A stretch of DNA of 53,126 nt from Marivita sp. (GCF_022763305.1 NZ_JALEGT010000014.1:1-53126), one strand, 5' to 3'. Positions 23,908 to 33,077 are shown, numbered from the stretch's first letter. Program-made: numbers and translations. Notes: generated from the sequence alone by a model not told the origin.

Positions 23908-24455
23908 GCGATGTTCGGGTCCTTGGTGTCACCAGCGATCTGGTACTCGTCTTTCGTGGGGACAAACCCCACTCCCTTGCGGGCAGAGCCCCACTTACGG
24001 CTGAGCGCGATCAGGTGCAAGGCAGCAGCGGCCGCCCCGCCCCCTTTGTTTTGTCCATCCGCCTGCGCCCGCACTTCAGCCTGCGCCATGTTCTCGACCG
24101 TCAGGATACCATTGCCGATGCACAGCCCCTGCAGCCCAAGCAGCGTGAGCCCGCGCGAGCTGTCATTGCAGACCGTGTCGTAATGCGTGGTCTCGCCCCG
24201 GATGATACACCCAAGCGCCACGTATCCGTCGAAATTCGACATGCGTTCTGCAATGCCGATGGCCGTCGGAACCTCCAACGCGCCGGGCACCTCGACCAGC
24301 TCATGTGTGCCGCCACAGGCCTCTATCTCGGCCCGCGCCCCGGCGATCAGTTGATCCGCGATATCCTTGTAATAGGGCGCAACCACGATCAAAAGCTTAA
24401 CAGGCTTGTCGAATGTGGGACGCGCCAGCGTGTAATGTTCAACAGATGCCGCCAT
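23904..24455 (-). CDS. ribH: 6,7-dimethyl-8-ribityllumazine synthase
   Basis: A 183-residue lumazine synthase: VVAPYYKDIADQLIAGA, ELVEVPGALEVPTAI near residues 53-67, ALGCIIRGETTHYDTVCNDSSRGL with the catalytic His, and GNGILTVEN. It condenses the pyrimidine intermediate with 3,4-dihydroxy-2-butanone 4-phosphate, the product of the upstream RibB, in riboflavin synthesis. It starts exactly at the ribB stop (shared base), so both are co-expressed. Confidence 0.95.
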   Translation of the reverse strand: MAASVEHYTLARPTFDKPVKLLIVVAPYYKDIADQLIAGARAEIEACGGTHELVEVPGALEVPTAIGIAERMSNFDGYVALGCIIRGETTHYDTVCNDSSRGLTLLGLQGLCIGNGILTVENMAQAEVRAQADGQNKGGGAAAAALHLIALSRKWGSARKGVGFVPTKDEYQIAGDTKDPNIA

Positions 24456-25597
24456 CAGCCCAACTCCGAAATTTTGCGTGTTCCCACGATTTCAAGCCCG
24501 TAGGCATCCAGACCGACCACTTTGGGCGTCGGTGAATTCGTCAGCAGCGTCAGCTTCGACAGACCCAGCGACGACAGGATCTGCGCCCCGAGCCCGTATT
24601 GCCGCAGCGTCTTGGGCGATACTTCATCGCCCACATCCAGCTTCATCGACGTGTCGCGCAGCAGCACGACAACGCCCCGCCCTTCACTGGCCACCGCCTG
24701 CATGGCGTGCTGAAACTCGTCCGCCCGCCCGCGTGGTCCTGTGCCCACGACATCCAGCATCGGGTCCAGCGCGTGCATCCGCACCAGCACCGGATCATCG
24801 CCCGACAGATCGCCCTTGGTCAGCACGATATGCTCATCGCCATGCGTTTCATCGGTGTAGATCCGCATCTGCCATTCACCGCCGAATTCCGACGTGATCG
24901 TCTCTTCCTTGCGCACCCGCACAAGGTTGTCGTTACGGCGGCGATAGGCGATCAGATCGCTGATCGTCCCGATCTTCAGGTTATGCCGCTGTGCAAAAGC
25001 CACCAGTTCCGGCAGCCGCGCCATGCTGCCGTCCTCGTTCATGATCTCGCAGATCACGCCCGCCGCGTTCAGCCCCGCCAGACGGCTCACATCCACTGCC
25101 GCTTCGGTATGGCCCGCGCGCACCAGCACGCCCCCGTCCTTGGCGCGCAGCGGGAACACATGGCCCGGCGTCGCGATGTCCTGTGCCCCCTTGGTGCCGT
25201 CGATGGCCACCGACACGGTGCGCGCCCGGTCCGCCGCCGAGATCCCCGTCGTCACCCCTTCACGCGCCTCGATCGACACGGTGAAGGCGGTCTCATGCCG
25301 GGACGAGTTGTTCGTCGACATAAGCTGAAGCCCCAGCTCCTCGATCCGCTTCGAGGTCATCGCAAGGCAGATCAGCCCGCGCCCATGGGTCGCCATGAAG
25401 TTGATCACATCCGGCGTCGCCCATTGAGCGGGAATCACCAGATCGCCCTCATTCTCGCGATCCTCGTGATCGACAAGAATGAACATCCTACCATTGCGCG
25501 CATCCTCGATGATCTCCTCCACCGAGGAGATGGCATCCTTCCAGTTCTCTTCGACCGGACCGGGGGTTTCAAATGTCGTCACGCGGACCTCCGTCAT
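24455..25597 (-). CDS. ribB: 3,4-dihydroxy-2-butanone-4-phosphate synthase with degenerate GTP cyclohydrolase II domain
   Basis: A 380-residue RibBA-shaped protein. The RibB half is intact: ILVDHEDRENEGDLVIPAQ (metal-binding Glu and Asp), STNNSSRHETAFTVSIEA and RAGHTEAAVDVSRLAGL. The RibA half keeps VRMHALDPMLDVVG but lacks all three zinc-binding Cys of the CLTGD...RCDCG motif, so it cannot be a standard GTP cyclohydrolase II. It therefore probably makes only the four-carbon unit. ATG 25597 is followed by MTEVRVTTFE. No FMN riboswitch is visible in the 186-base leader. Confidence 0.92.
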   Translation of the reverse strand: MTEVRVTTFETPGPVEENWKDAISSVEEIIEDARNGRMFILVDHEDRENEGDLVIPAQWATPDVINFMATHGRGLICLAMTSKRIEELGLQLMSTNNSSRHETAFTVSIEAREGVTTGISAADRARTVSVAIDGTKGAQDIATPGHVFPLRAKDGGVLVRAGHTEAAVDVSRLAGLNAAGVICEIMNEDGSMARLPELVAFAQRHNLKIGTISDLIAYRRRNDNLVRVRKEETITSEFGGEWQMRIYTDETHGDEHIVLTKGDLSGDDPVLVRMHALDPMLDVVGTGPRGRADEFQHAMQAVASEGRGVVVLLRDTSMKLDVGDEVSPKTLRQYGLGAQILSSLGLSKLTLLTNSPTPKVVGLDAYGLEIVGTRKISELG

Positions 25598-25783
25598 TGT
25601 CCCTGAGCCATTAGAACACAGCGCTCCGATTGACCAGTGAAACGTCCCGTACGGATGACCCGCACGGTTCGGAAGAGCTAATCGAACGGTTTTCGCCTGG
25701 CTGAGCCCAAATCGACGAAAAAACGCCAAAAACCGGAGTCTTGGCTGTCCCAACCGTACGGACACCGTCCCCAAGCGGACGGA

Positions 25784-26110
25784 TCAGTCGAAAATATCCT
25801 CGATCACGTCAAACGCCTCTTCAAGGAACCGCCGCGCCAGCGTCTTCCGCTTCTTCGGCTTGGTCTTCTTTGCACGCTTTGCATCGCGATCCCATGCCGG
25901 GAAAGGCGCAGGCGCCGTCTTGGGCTGACTGGCGTGCCGGTGCTGCGTTGCAGCCGGACGCTCCGCAGGTTTCGCGTGCAGCATTTTCATCTCGTGCAAC
26001 GGTGCGCCACAGGCCGAGCAGCTCAGCTCGTGCCGGGATTCGCCTTTAAGAACAAGGGCTGCACGCGTTCCGCAGTAACAGCAGGTCGCAATTTTCGTTC
26101 CGTGGGGCAT
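25784..26110 (-). CDS. Small zinc-ribbon protein of unknown function
   Basis: A 108-residue protein with two Cys pairs (CCYCG near residues 10-14 and CSACG near 32-36) that would form one zinc ribbon, then a basic linker (KRAKKTKPKKRKTLARR) and an acidic C-terminal helix RFLEEAFDVIEDIFD. The ending resembles proteins that bind RNA or act with membrane partners, but that is speculative. ATG 26110 chosen after GGAGACGCC. It lies between rlmB and ribB on the same strand. Confidence 0.75.
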   Translation of the reverse strand: MPHGTKIATCCYCGTRAALVLKGESRHELSCSACGAPLHEMKMLHAKPAERPAATQHRHASQPKTAPAPFPAWDRDAKRAKKTKPKKRKTLARRFLEEAFDVIEDIFD

Positions 26111-26159
26111 GGCGTCTCCTTCGTCAGGGATATTGGCACGCCACACCCTGACCGCAAGT

Positions 26160-26939
26160 TCAGACCCGTGCGGCGTAAAGCGCCACAGCCGCGGCGTTCG
26201 ACACGTTGAGAGACCCGAACGCCCGCGCAAAGGGGATCTTCACCAGCGCGTCGCAGGTCTCTTTCGTCTTCGGCCGCAACCCCGGCCCCTCGGCCCCCAG
26301 CACCAGCGCAATGGGCCTGTCCCGCACCGGGGCCAGCGCGTCGGCGATTGTCTGACCGGCCTCGCCATCCAGACCAAGGATCACGTAACCCATTGACCTC
26401 AAACGCTCCATCGCGTCCGCAAGGTTGCGCTCGCGCAGATAGGGCTGCCGTTCCAAAGCCCCCGACGCGGTCTTTGCCAATGCTCCCGTTTCCGGTGCCG
26501 AATGGTGCAATGTGCCCACAACCGCCGCCGCGCCGAACACTTCGGCAGACCGCAGGATCGCCCCCACATTGTGCGGGTCCGTCACCCGGTCGAGCAGGAC
26601 AACACGCGGAGGCCCGTCAGGGCTGTTAAGTGCCACGTCCTCCAGCCGCCCCCAGTTCAGAGGCTTCACTTCCAAAGCCGCACCCTGATGCACGGATTGC
26701 GGATCAAGCGGCGCTTCGAACTTCCGCGGATCGCTGATTTCCGGTTCGAGTCCAGCAACTTCGATGGCATCCGCCAGCTTGTCCATCGCGTTGCGCGTCA
26801 CCACCAGCCGCAACCGGTCCCGCTTGGGATTAAGCAGCGCGTCACGCACCGCATGGAGCCCAAAGAGCCATACCGTTTCCGCCGCAGCCGCCTTCCTAGA
26901 CTGTTCCTTGGCCACCACCCATTTCGGTTTCTTGGCCAT
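26160..26939 (-). CDS. rlmB: 23S rRNA (guanosine(2251)-2'-O)-methyltransferase RlmB (TrmH/SpoU family)
   Basis: A 259-residue SpoU-type enzyme: N-terminal substrate-binding part (TVWLFGLHAVRDALLNPKR), then the knotted catalytic domain with motif 1 LLDRVTDPHNVGAILRSAEVFGA, motif 2 IALVLGAEGPGLRPKT and motif 3 IPFARAFGSLNVSNAAAVALY. It methylates G2251 in the ribosomal P loop; other TrmH-family targets cannot be fully excluded. It diverges from the tRNA-Tyr gene. Confidence 0.92.
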   Translation of the reverse strand: MAKKPKWVVAKEQSRKAAAAETVWLFGLHAVRDALLNPKRDRLRLVVTRNAMDKLADAIEVAGLEPEISDPRKFEAPLDPQSVHQGAALEVKPLNWGRLEDVALNSPDGPPRVVLLDRVTDPHNVGAILRSAEVFGAAAVVGTLHHSAPETGALAKTASGALERQPYLRERNLADAMERLRSMGYVILGLDGEAGQTIADALAPVRDRPIALVLGAEGPGLRPKTKETCDALVKIPFARAFGSLNVSNAAAVALYAARV

Positions 26940-26995
26940 ATCAGCCCCCTTTGTTCCTTCGGAAAAATGCGTTTCCGCTTGATGGGATTTTCCTG

Positions 26996-27022
26996 TTGAC
27001 GCCGCAAGGGGGCAATTGTAAT
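26996..27022 (+). promoter_or_regulatory. Candidate sigma-70 promoter of tRNA-Tyr
   Basis: TTGACG at 26996-27001 and TGTAAT at 27017-27022 are separated by 15 bases, slightly short, and lie 37 bases before the tRNA 5' end. Confidence 0.45.
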
Positions 27023-27059
27023 CACCCGCTCACGCCAAGGGCAGGGTCCTTGGCCAAGT

Positions 27060-27143
27060 GGGCGACAGGCCGCAAGGTGTGGCAGGGGACTGTAACTCCC
27101 TCGCGGAGACGCACGCCTGGTTCGATTCCAGGGTCGCCCACCA
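27060..27143 (+). tRNA. tRNA-Tyr (GTA anticodon)
   Basis: Class II tRNA with encoded CCA. Acceptor stem GGGCGAC/GTCGCCC, anticodon loop CTGTAAC (anticodon GTA), long variable arm with GCG-GAGA-CGC helix, T arm CCTGGTTCGATTCCAGG. The D arm (GCCG...TGGC) is unusual: position 8 reads A instead of the near-universal U, and the expected A14 is a C, so the standard U8-A14 tertiary pair appears to be missing. The single-copy look and good helices still suggest a working gene. Confidence 0.9.
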
Positions 27144-27231
27144 CTTTCCCCGAAAAACCGCGGTAACGTGATGCGTCAAGACCGATGCGCAAGCATTTGA
27201 CTTTCATCGGATTCGCAGACCTAATCCCGGC

Positions 27232-28497
27232 ATGACCCAGATCGACACGCTTCGCACCCAGGCCCGCCTTCTGTTCGATGCAGCCGTACGTGCCGCAGAT
27301 CCCGCGCACGCGGTCCAACGCGGTTTGGCGACAGCCCCTGTGCCGCCGGCGAACCCCGGCGGACGCACGTTTCTGATCGCCATCGGCAAGGCGGCGCCGG
27401 CCATGCTGGGTGAAGCGATGAAGGCTTTTCCTGACGCCCATGTGGCTCTGGTCGTCACCCATCACGAGAATGACGCCACTCTGCCCAAAGCCGATGTGAT
27501 GCGGGCCGGACACCCCGTCCCCGACGAAGCTGGCGCCCGTGCCGCGCAGCGCGTGATGGAGATCCTGTCCAATGCGACCGCAGAGGACCGCGTGATTGCC
27601 CTGATCTCGGGCGGCGGATCGGCGCTTCTGCCCGCACCGCCTCCCGGTGTCAGTTTGACCGAAAAGGCGCGGCTCAACGATCTGCTGTTGTCCGCCGGGC
27701 TCGACATCGTGCACATGAACCTCGTGCGCCAACAGGTGAGCCTGCTCAAAGGCGGCGGCTTCGTCCGACAGGCCGCCCCTGCTCCGGTCTACGCCTATCT
27801 CCTGTCCGACGTGATTGGCGACGATCTGCGCGCCATCGCCTCCGGCCCCACGGTCAGCCCCATCGGCACTCCCGCCGAGGCCATCAGGACGCTGCAAGAC
27901 GCCGGCATTTGGGACGTCACGCCCGCATCGATTCGCACCCATCTCGAGCAGGCGCAGCACGATACGCCCGCGCCCCTCCCGGTGGCCACGAACACTCTGG
28001 TCGGATCGAACCGCCTGTCGCTCGAAGCCATGCGCGACACTGCAGAAGAGATCGGCCTCTCCACCCGGATCGTCAGCGATGCCTTGACCGGCGATGTGGG
28101 CGATGCCGCGCAGGAGGTGCTGGCCGAGCTGATTGCACGTCCCGAGCCCACGGCGCTTCTCTTTGGCGGCGAAACCACTGTGAAACTCACCGGCACCGGG
28201 CGCGGCGGCCGCAATCAGGAACTGGCCCTGCGCGTTGCGACCCAAGCCCCTGATATCACGGCCAACTGGGTGTTCCTGTCAGGCGGCACCGATGGCCGCG
28301 ATGGCCCGACCGACGCGGCGGGAGGACTGGTCGACGCAGGCACCCTGCCCCGGATCACTGCCGCCGGTCAGGACGTCACCGCTCTTCTGGCCAACAATGA
28401 CAGCTACGCCGCCCTTGCCGCTGCAGGTGACCTGCTGATGACCCGCGCCACCGGCACCAATGTGGCGGATGTTCAGGTCCTGCTGATCGCGCCCTGA
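27232..28497 (+). CDS. Glycerate 2-kinase / TtuD-type (DUF4147, MOFRL) protein
   Basis: A 421-residue protein of the GckA/TtuD family: IAIGKAAPAMLGEAM near residues 46-60, ALISGGGSALLPAPPPGVSL near 122-141, the YLLSDVIGDDLRAIASGPT segment, and the C-terminal MOFRL part (GGETTVKLTGTGRGGRNQELAL and SGGTDGRDGPTDAAGG). Members phosphorylate D-glycerate to 2-phosphoglycerate; some were named hydroxypyruvate reductase. The gene overlaps pxpA tail to tail by 25 bases. Confidence 0.92.
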   Translation: MTQIDTLRTQARLLFDAAVRAADPAHAVQRGLATAPVPPANPGGRTFLIAIGKAAPAMLGEAMKAFPDAHVALVVTHHENDATLPKADVMRAGHPVPDEAGARAAQRVMEILSNATAEDRVIALISGGGSALLPAPPPGVSLTEKARLNDLLLSAGLDIVHMNLVRQQVSLLKGGGFVRQAAPAPVYAYLLSDVIGDDLRAIASGPTVSPIGTPAEAIRTLQDAGIWDVTPASIRTHLEQAQHDTPAPLPVATNTLVGSNRLSLEAMRDTAEEIGLSTRIVSDALTGDVGDAAQEVLAELIARPEPTALLFGGETTVKLTGTGRGGRNQELALRVATQAPDITANWVFLSGGTDGRDGPTDAAGGLVDAGTLPRITAAGQDVTALLANNDSYAALAAAGDLLMTRATGTNVADVQVLLIAP

Positions 28498-29255
28498 CGC
28501 CCCTCGAACCGCTGCAGGGCCACACCCGCCTCTGCGAGGGCACCGCGCACGGAGCGTGCGATCTGCAGCGCCGTTGCGCCATCCCCATGCAGACAGATCG
28601 TGTCCACCGCAGCCGGGATGTGCCTGCCGCTTTCGGTGATGATCGCACCCGCCTTGACCATCTCGACCATGCGCCGCCCGGCCACGTCCGCGTCATGGAT
28701 GACCGCCCCCGGCAGGCTGCGGTCCACCAGCGTTGCATCGTCGTTATAGGCGCGATCCGCAAAAATCTCGCCTGCCCAGCGACAGCCCAGCGTCTCGACC
28801 GCCGTTTGCTGCTGTGTCGCGGCCAGCACCATGATGATGATGTCCGGATCCACCGACAGCGCCCCTTCGTAACAGGCCGTCGCCATCGCAGCGTCCTCGG
28901 ACGCCATGTTGGCAAGCGCACCATGCAATTTCAGATGCCGCACTGCGCCACCCACCGAACGCGCCATGGCCTGCGCCGCACCCAATTGATATCGCACGAG
29001 ATTCCGCAACGAATCGTGGCTCAGATGCATGCGGCGCCGCCCGAATCCCTGCAGATCGGGAAAGCCGGGATGCGCGCCGATCCCCACATCATTTGCCACC
29101 GCCAGAGACATGGTCTGCGCCATCACATCCCAGTCGCCCGCATGGAAGCCGCAGGCGATATTGGCCGAGGTGATCACGTCGAGCAGCGCCGCATCCGATC
29201 CCATCGGCCATGGTCCAAAGCTCTCTCCCATATCCGCGTTCAGATCGACATGCAT
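28473..29255 (-). CDS. pxpA: 5-oxoprolinase subunit A (LamB/YcsF family)
   Basis: A 260-residue PxpA: opening VDLNADMGESFGPW, ITSANIACGFHAGD near residues 29-42, GIGAHPGFPDLQGFGRR near 56-72, and ICLHGDG near the C terminus, with the conserved His and Asp residues of the family. With PxpB and PxpC it hydrolyses 5-oxoproline to glutamate using ATP. The stop lies inside the end of the convergent glycerate kinase gene. Confidence 0.95.
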   Translation of the reverse strand: MHVDLNADMGESFGPWPMGSDAALLDVITSANIACGFHAGDWDVMAQTMSLAVANDVGIGAHPGFPDLQGFGRRRMHLSHDSLRNLVRYQLGAAQAMARSVGGAVRHLKLHGALANMASEDAAMATACYEGALSVDPDIIIMVLAATQQQTAVETLGCRWAGEIFADRAYNDDATLVDRSLPGAVIHDADVAGRRMVEMVKAGAIITESGRHIPAAVDTICLHGDGATALQIARSVRGALAEAGVALQRFEGRQGAISRT

Positions 29256-29258
29256 GGC

Positions 29259-30281
29259 TCACTCCTTTTCGTCACGGGCGTCACCTGCCGTGACCCCGCT
29301 GATCAATTGATAGCTCAGCAGATCACGAATCTGCGCAGGATCGCGCACCAGTGGCGTGCAGAGTTTCGGCAAATCACTCAGATGGTCGCGCGCCTTGCGC
29401 TCTACCGCCAGCGCCTCGTCCCGAGTGACAAAGCAGAATCGCAACGCCGCGCCCGCAGGTGTCTGCACCGCGCGGGGCAGATCGGCGGGAATCACCGTGC
29501 AGATCCGTGGATAGCCTCCGGTTGTCTGACTTTCCCACAACAGCAGGAAGGGTGTGCCGTCCCCGGTGATCTGGATATCACCCGGCAGAATCGACTCCGA
29601 CAGGATGTTGAGTCCGCCCTTCGCCGCGAACCCCGTACCATCGGAATTGAGACGCATTCCCATCCGGTTCGCCCGCGCATCGCGGGAAAAGCAGGTCTGC
29701 GTGAACCGCTCGCGCGTGTCAGTGTCGAAGAGGTCTGTCTGGAAGCTTTCGACGACGCGCAAAACGCCACCGTCAAACCGGTTGTCCTGCGGCAGGCAGA
29801 GACCAACCGGGTCACCCCCGTCGATCCCCACGGTCAAACTGTCCCCCGCCTGAACAGCAGCGCCGATGCCAGCCGCCAGATGCGCCGAGCGTGATCCAAG
29901 CCGCTGCGGCAGGTCAAATCCACCACCCACGTGCAGATAGCCATAGCTGCCCGATGTGGCGCCCCCGATCTCGATCCGGGCGCCTGCGGGCACCGCGTGG
30001 GACGCATTCCAGACAAGCGGCGCGCCGTCGACTGCCGCACGCATCGGCGCTCCGGTCAGCGCGATGCGCAGCGGCGCGGTCGCCTCGAACACGCCGCCCG
30101 ATCCGGGAAGTTCCAGCGCGGCGCAGTCGGTCGATTGCCCCAGCACAGCAGCGCCTTCCGCCATGGCAAGCGGGTCCGCCGCCCCGCCTCTGGACACGCC
30201 AAACGCCCGAAATCCCGCGCGCCCCATGTCCTGCACGCTCGCTCCCGGCGCGATGCGCTTTACGACAAGCGCGGCCGTCAC
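29259..30281 (-). CDS. pxpC: 5-oxoprolinase subunit C (biotin-dependent carboxyltransferase-like domain)
   Basis: A 340-residue AHS2-type protein: PGASVQDMGRAGFRAFGVSRGGAADPLAMAEGAAVLGQ near residues 12-49, then ELPGSGGVFEA, and late FLLLWESQTTGGYPRI and SDLPKLCTPLVRDP. It works with PxpB as the kinase-like part of ATP-dependent 5-oxoprolinase. The start overlaps pxpB by four bases; pxpA follows after three bases, so translation is coupled. Confidence 0.94.
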   Translation of the reverse strand: MTAALVVKRIAPGASVQDMGRAGFRAFGVSRGGAADPLAMAEGAAVLGQSTDCAALELPGSGGVFEATAPLRIALTGAPMRAAVDGAPLVWNASHAVPAGARIEIGGATSGSYGYLHVGGGFDLPQRLGSRSAHLAAGIGAAVQAGDSLTVGIDGGDPVGLCLPQDNRFDGGVLRVVESFQTDLFDTDTRERFTQTCFSRDARANRMGMRLNSDGTGFAAKGGLNILSESILPGDIQITGDGTPFLLLWESQTTGGYPRICTVIPADLPRAVQTPAGAALRFCFVTRDEALAVERKARDHLSDLPKLCTPLVRDPAQIRDLLSYQLISGVTAGDARDEKE

Positions 30282-31024
30282 GGGATCGCCTCGATCACGG
30301 CACCGCCATCGGGATCGTCCGCGTGACGCGCCAAAACATCAGCACTGGCCTCGACGAACTGCACCTCGTCACCGGGCCGCAGGAAAAACGGCGTGTCACT
30401 GTCAGGACGAAACAGCTTGAGCGCCGTTTGCCCGACATGCCGCCAGCCGGTCGGGCTCGACACCGAGAACAGGACGAACTGCCGGATCGCCACGACAAGC
30501 GCCCCTTCCGGCACCGCCTTGGTCAGCGCGGTCTGACGCGGGATGTCCCAGTTTTCCGGCAGCAAGCCAAGATAGGGCTGACCCGGCGCGAACCCGATGG
30601 TCTGCACCCGCACCCGTGCTTCGGACATCTGCCGGACCGCATCCGCAACCGAGACTCCCGCCGCCTCTGCCGCCTCTTCCAGCTGCGGCGCATGATCGGC
30701 ACCATAGACCGTAGGCACCCGGATAAAGCGCCGTCCGTCCGGCATCGACGCGGAAAACCAGTCGCGTTCCGCCAGAAGCGTGCTCAACCGTGCCCTGAGT
30801 GTGTCCAGTCCGAGATGCAGAGGATCGAACTGGACGAAGACCGACACAAGCGACGGCGCACAGTCTTCGACACTGTCGATCCCTTCGCGCACAACTGCGG
30901 ATGAAAATGCCAGAGCGGCGCGGTTGGCCGGTTCCGTCAGCGTGTCTCCAAAGCTCACCAGAACGCCGTTCAACCCGGCCGGGCGGATTACGGGGTCAAA
31001 GGGTCGGGACGTCGCAGAAGTCAT
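30278..31024 (-). CDS. pxpB: 5-oxoprolinase subunit B (AHS1/KipI family)
   Basis: A 248-residue PxpB: LVSFGDTLTEPANRAALAFSSAV near residues 22-44, then FVQFDPLH, RFIRVPTVYGADHAPQLEEAAEAAGVS, IGFAPGQPYLGLLPENWDIPR, and FSVSSPTGWRHVGQTALKLF, all family landmarks. It is the first gene of the pxpB-pxpC-pxpA unit. ATG 31024 is chosen; a TTG six bases earlier is possible. The supply of 5-oxoproline could come from protein turnover or glutamine loss. Confidence 0.94.
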   Translation of the reverse strand: MTSATSRPFDPVIRPAGLNGVLVSFGDTLTEPANRAALAFSSAVVREGIDSVEDCAPSLVSVFVQFDPLHLGLDTLRARLSTLLAERDWFSASMPDGRRFIRVPTVYGADHAPQLEEAAEAAGVSVADAVRQMSEARVRVQTIGFAPGQPYLGLLPENWDIPRQTALTKAVPEGALVVAIRQFVLFSVSSPTGWRHVGQTALKLFRPDSDTPFFLRPGDEVQFVEASADVLARHADDPDGGAVIEAIP

Positions 31025-31062
31025 ACCCAAGCCCTACCATGCAGACCGGGCGAGACAAGCCG

Positions 31063-31254
31063 CTAGTGCAGCTTGTCCGAGGACGCCGCCGCCTGCTCTG
31101 CGGCCTCGATCGCGGCTTCGATGTCTTCGGGGTCTTCGGAAGGCACCGCGTACTTGCCGTTCAGCCAGCGAGCCAGGTCCACATCGGCACAGCGTTTGGA
31201 ACAGAACGGACGGACCTCTTGGTTGGTTTCCTTGCCGCAGATGGGGCAGCTCAT
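31063..31254 (-). CDS. yacG: DNA gyrase inhibitor YacG (zinc-binding)
   Basis: A 63-residue YacG: the zinc knuckle CPICGKET...RPFCSKRCADVDLARWLNGKY near residues 3-35 with four Cys ligands, and an acidic C-terminal tail. YacG binds GyrB and inhibits gyrase in E. coli. It overlaps the RNase gene by four bases at the end of the infA-maf-rng-yacG run. Confidence 0.95.
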   Translation of the reverse strand: MSCPICGKETNQEVRPFCSKRCADVDLARWLNGKYAVPSEDPEDIEAAIEAAEQAAASSDKLH

Positions 31255-32276
31255 TTCAGCACCTCGCTTAAGGACAGTCGGTCACGTTTGCGTTGTAACT
31301 CGATATGCCCCAGCGGAGTCCACCCCACGAACACGGTTTCCACGCTGTCCCGCTTCAACGCGCTGCGCAGCGCGCTTTCGATCTGACGGCGGTCTTTCTT
31401 GGCCGTGGGGGCCGGATCAATCACGATCTGCCCGCCCAGCCCCCGCAGCCGCAACTGGCGCGGCAGATCCTTGACCGCCGCCAGATTGGCCTTGAGCCCC
31501 GCCGCAGGGCTGGTGTCGCCCCCGGTGTTCACATCGACCGCCACCAAAGCGCGCGTGGGTTCGATCGCCATCGACGCCTGATCCCCCAGCGGCACATCGC
31601 GGGCCCTCAAACCGTCGAGAACGTCCAGAATGCCGTGCCGCTCAAAACTGCCATCGGCGCTGTCGATCTGCGCCTTGTCCGTCCATTCGCGCCACGCCAG
31701 AAGATGCGGCCCATCACCCTCGACCAGCGTTTCGGCATCGCCCTGCGAATCCGCCATCACCTTGGCCGCCAGATCGGCCATCGCCGCGATGTCATCGGCA
31801 ATCTCGTCCGCATCAGCGCCTTCGCATGAGGACCGCAGGATCAGGCCGAACCCGTCACCCGCATCCATGATCTCATGCGCAACGGCCAGCAAATTTTCGC
31901 GCGCATCCTCGTCCTTGATCCGACGGGATACGTTGATCCCCGGAGCCTCGGGCGTGACGATGGCATAGCGGCTCTTGAAGAGCACCTTGTGCGTGACCGG
32001 GATCGCCTTGCCCGGCTCGGCATAGCCCGTGACCTGCACCAGCAGGGTCTGGCCGGGGGCCAACCCCTTGACCTGCCGCACGAAAGCCGCCCCATCGGGC
32101 GTGCGCAGGAACATCCCGCCCTGCCCCTTCATCGGACGTTCCACGATGGCGCGGTAGATCGTGCCGGGCGCAGGTTGGTCGGTCTCGAAAAACAGGTCCT
32201 CGACCTGTCCATCCACCATCAGCGCCGCCGCCTCGCGATCACCGACATGATCCAGTGCGATCAACCGACCCTTCAT
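31251..32276 (-). CDS. rng: RNase E/G-family ribonuclease (short form)
   Basis: A 341-residue RNase E/G-like protein. The S1-like part is reduced; [18 protein letters not shown] matches the start of the catalytic core, and [14 protein letters not shown] carries the metal-binding Asp. The protein ends with the RNase H-like domain and lacks the zinc-link Cys pair and C-terminal part seen in RNase G (489 residues). It may be a family-specific short enzyme for rRNA or mRNA processing. It overlaps maf and yacG by four bases each. Confidence 0.88.
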   Translation of the reverse strand: MKGRLIALDHVGDREAAALMVDGQVEDLFFETDQPAPGTIYRAIVERPMKGQGGMFLRTPDGAAFVRQVKGLAPGQTLLVQVTGYAEPGKAIPVTHKVLFKSRYAIVTPEAPGINVSRRIKDEDARENLLAVAHEIMDAGDGFGLILRSSCEGADADEIADDIAAMADLAAKVMADSQGDAETLVEGDGPHLLAWREWTDKAQIDSADGSFERHGILDVLDGLRARDVPLGDQASMAIEPTRALVAVDVNTGGDTSPAAGLKANLAAVKDLPRQLRLRGLGGQIVIDPAPTAKKDRRQIESALRSALKRDSVETVFVGWTPLGHIELQRKRDRLSLSEVLK

Positions 32277-32851
32277 TCCGACACTCCGTAAACCGGATAG
32301 CCCGCCGCAACCAGCAGGTTGGCGGTTTCGGCCAAAGGCAGGCCCACAACCGCGCTGAAGCTGCCGCTGATCCACGGCACAAAGGCTCCTGCCGGGCCTT
32401 GAATGGCATAGCCCCCCGCCTTGCCGCGCCAGTCGTCACTGGCCAGGTAGGCGTTCACCTCGGCATCGCTCAGACGCTTCATCTTGACCTGCGTGACCAC
32501 ATCGCGTTCCCAGATCTGCGAACCGCGCCGCACAGCCACAGCCGTCACAACCCGATGCCTGCGCCCAGAGAGCGCAAACAGGAATTTCGCCGCTTCGGCC
32601 GCATCCGCGGGCTTGCCAAGGATGCGCCGCCCCAGCGCGACCGTTGTATCTGCGGACAGCACGATCTCATCGTCGCTCGCCGGAATCGCAAAGGCCTTTT
32701 CGCGCGCAAGACGCACGCAATACGGGCGGGGCAATTCGTTGGGGCGGGGATCTTCGTCGATGTCGGGCGGGCGGATGTCATCCGCCTCCACCCCGATCTG
32801 AGCCAAAAGCTCCCGCCGCCGGGGGCTGCCGGAGCCGAGGATCAGCTTCAT
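32273..32851 (-). CDS. maf: Maf family nucleoside triphosphate pyrophosphatase
   Basis: A 192-residue Maf protein: opening [18 protein letters not shown] near residues 3-20, then [21 protein letters not shown] near 68-88, [12 protein letters not shown], and [28 protein letters not shown]. Maf enzymes hydrolyse dTTP/UTP or modified nucleotides and affect septum formation. It lies eight bases after infA. Confidence 0.95.
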   Translation of the reverse strand: MKLILGSGSPRRRELLAQIGVEADDIRPPDIDEDPRPNELPRPYCVRLAREKAFAIPASDDEIVLSADTTVALGRRILGKPADAAEAAKFLFALSGRRHRVVTAVAVRRGSQIWERDVVTQVKMKRLSDAEVNAYLASDDWRGKAGGYAIQGPAGAFVPWISGSFSAVVGLPLAETANLLVAAGYPVYGVSE

Positions 32852-32858
32852 GAAACGC

Positions 32859-33077
32859 TTACTTGAAGCGGTAGTTGATCCGACCCTTGGTCAGATCGTA
32901 GGGCGTCATTTCGACTTGCACCTTGTCGCCTGCAAGAACGCGAATGCGGTTCTTGCGCATCTTGCCCGCCGTGTGCGCGATGATCTCATGGCCGTTTTCA
33001 AGCTCGACCCGAAATGTCGCGTTAGGCAGGAGTTCCTTGACGACACCGGGGAATTCGAGCGTGTCTTCCTTGGCCAT
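32859..33077 (-). CDS. infA: Translation initiation factor IF-1
   Basis: A 72-residue IF-1 with the complete S1/OB fold: [51 protein letters not shown], and the ending [17 protein letters not shown]. It binds the A site of the 30S subunit during initiation. SD AAGGAG lies five to six bases before the ATG. Confidence 0.98.
   Translation of the reverse strand: MAKEDTLEFPGVVKELLPNATFRVELENGHEIIAHTAGKMRKNRIRVLAGDKVQVEMTPYDLTKGRINYRFK

Noticed and set aside
25598-25783. FMN riboswitch in front of ribB
   Set aside because: None of the conserved FMN aptamer blocks could be found on the minus strand.
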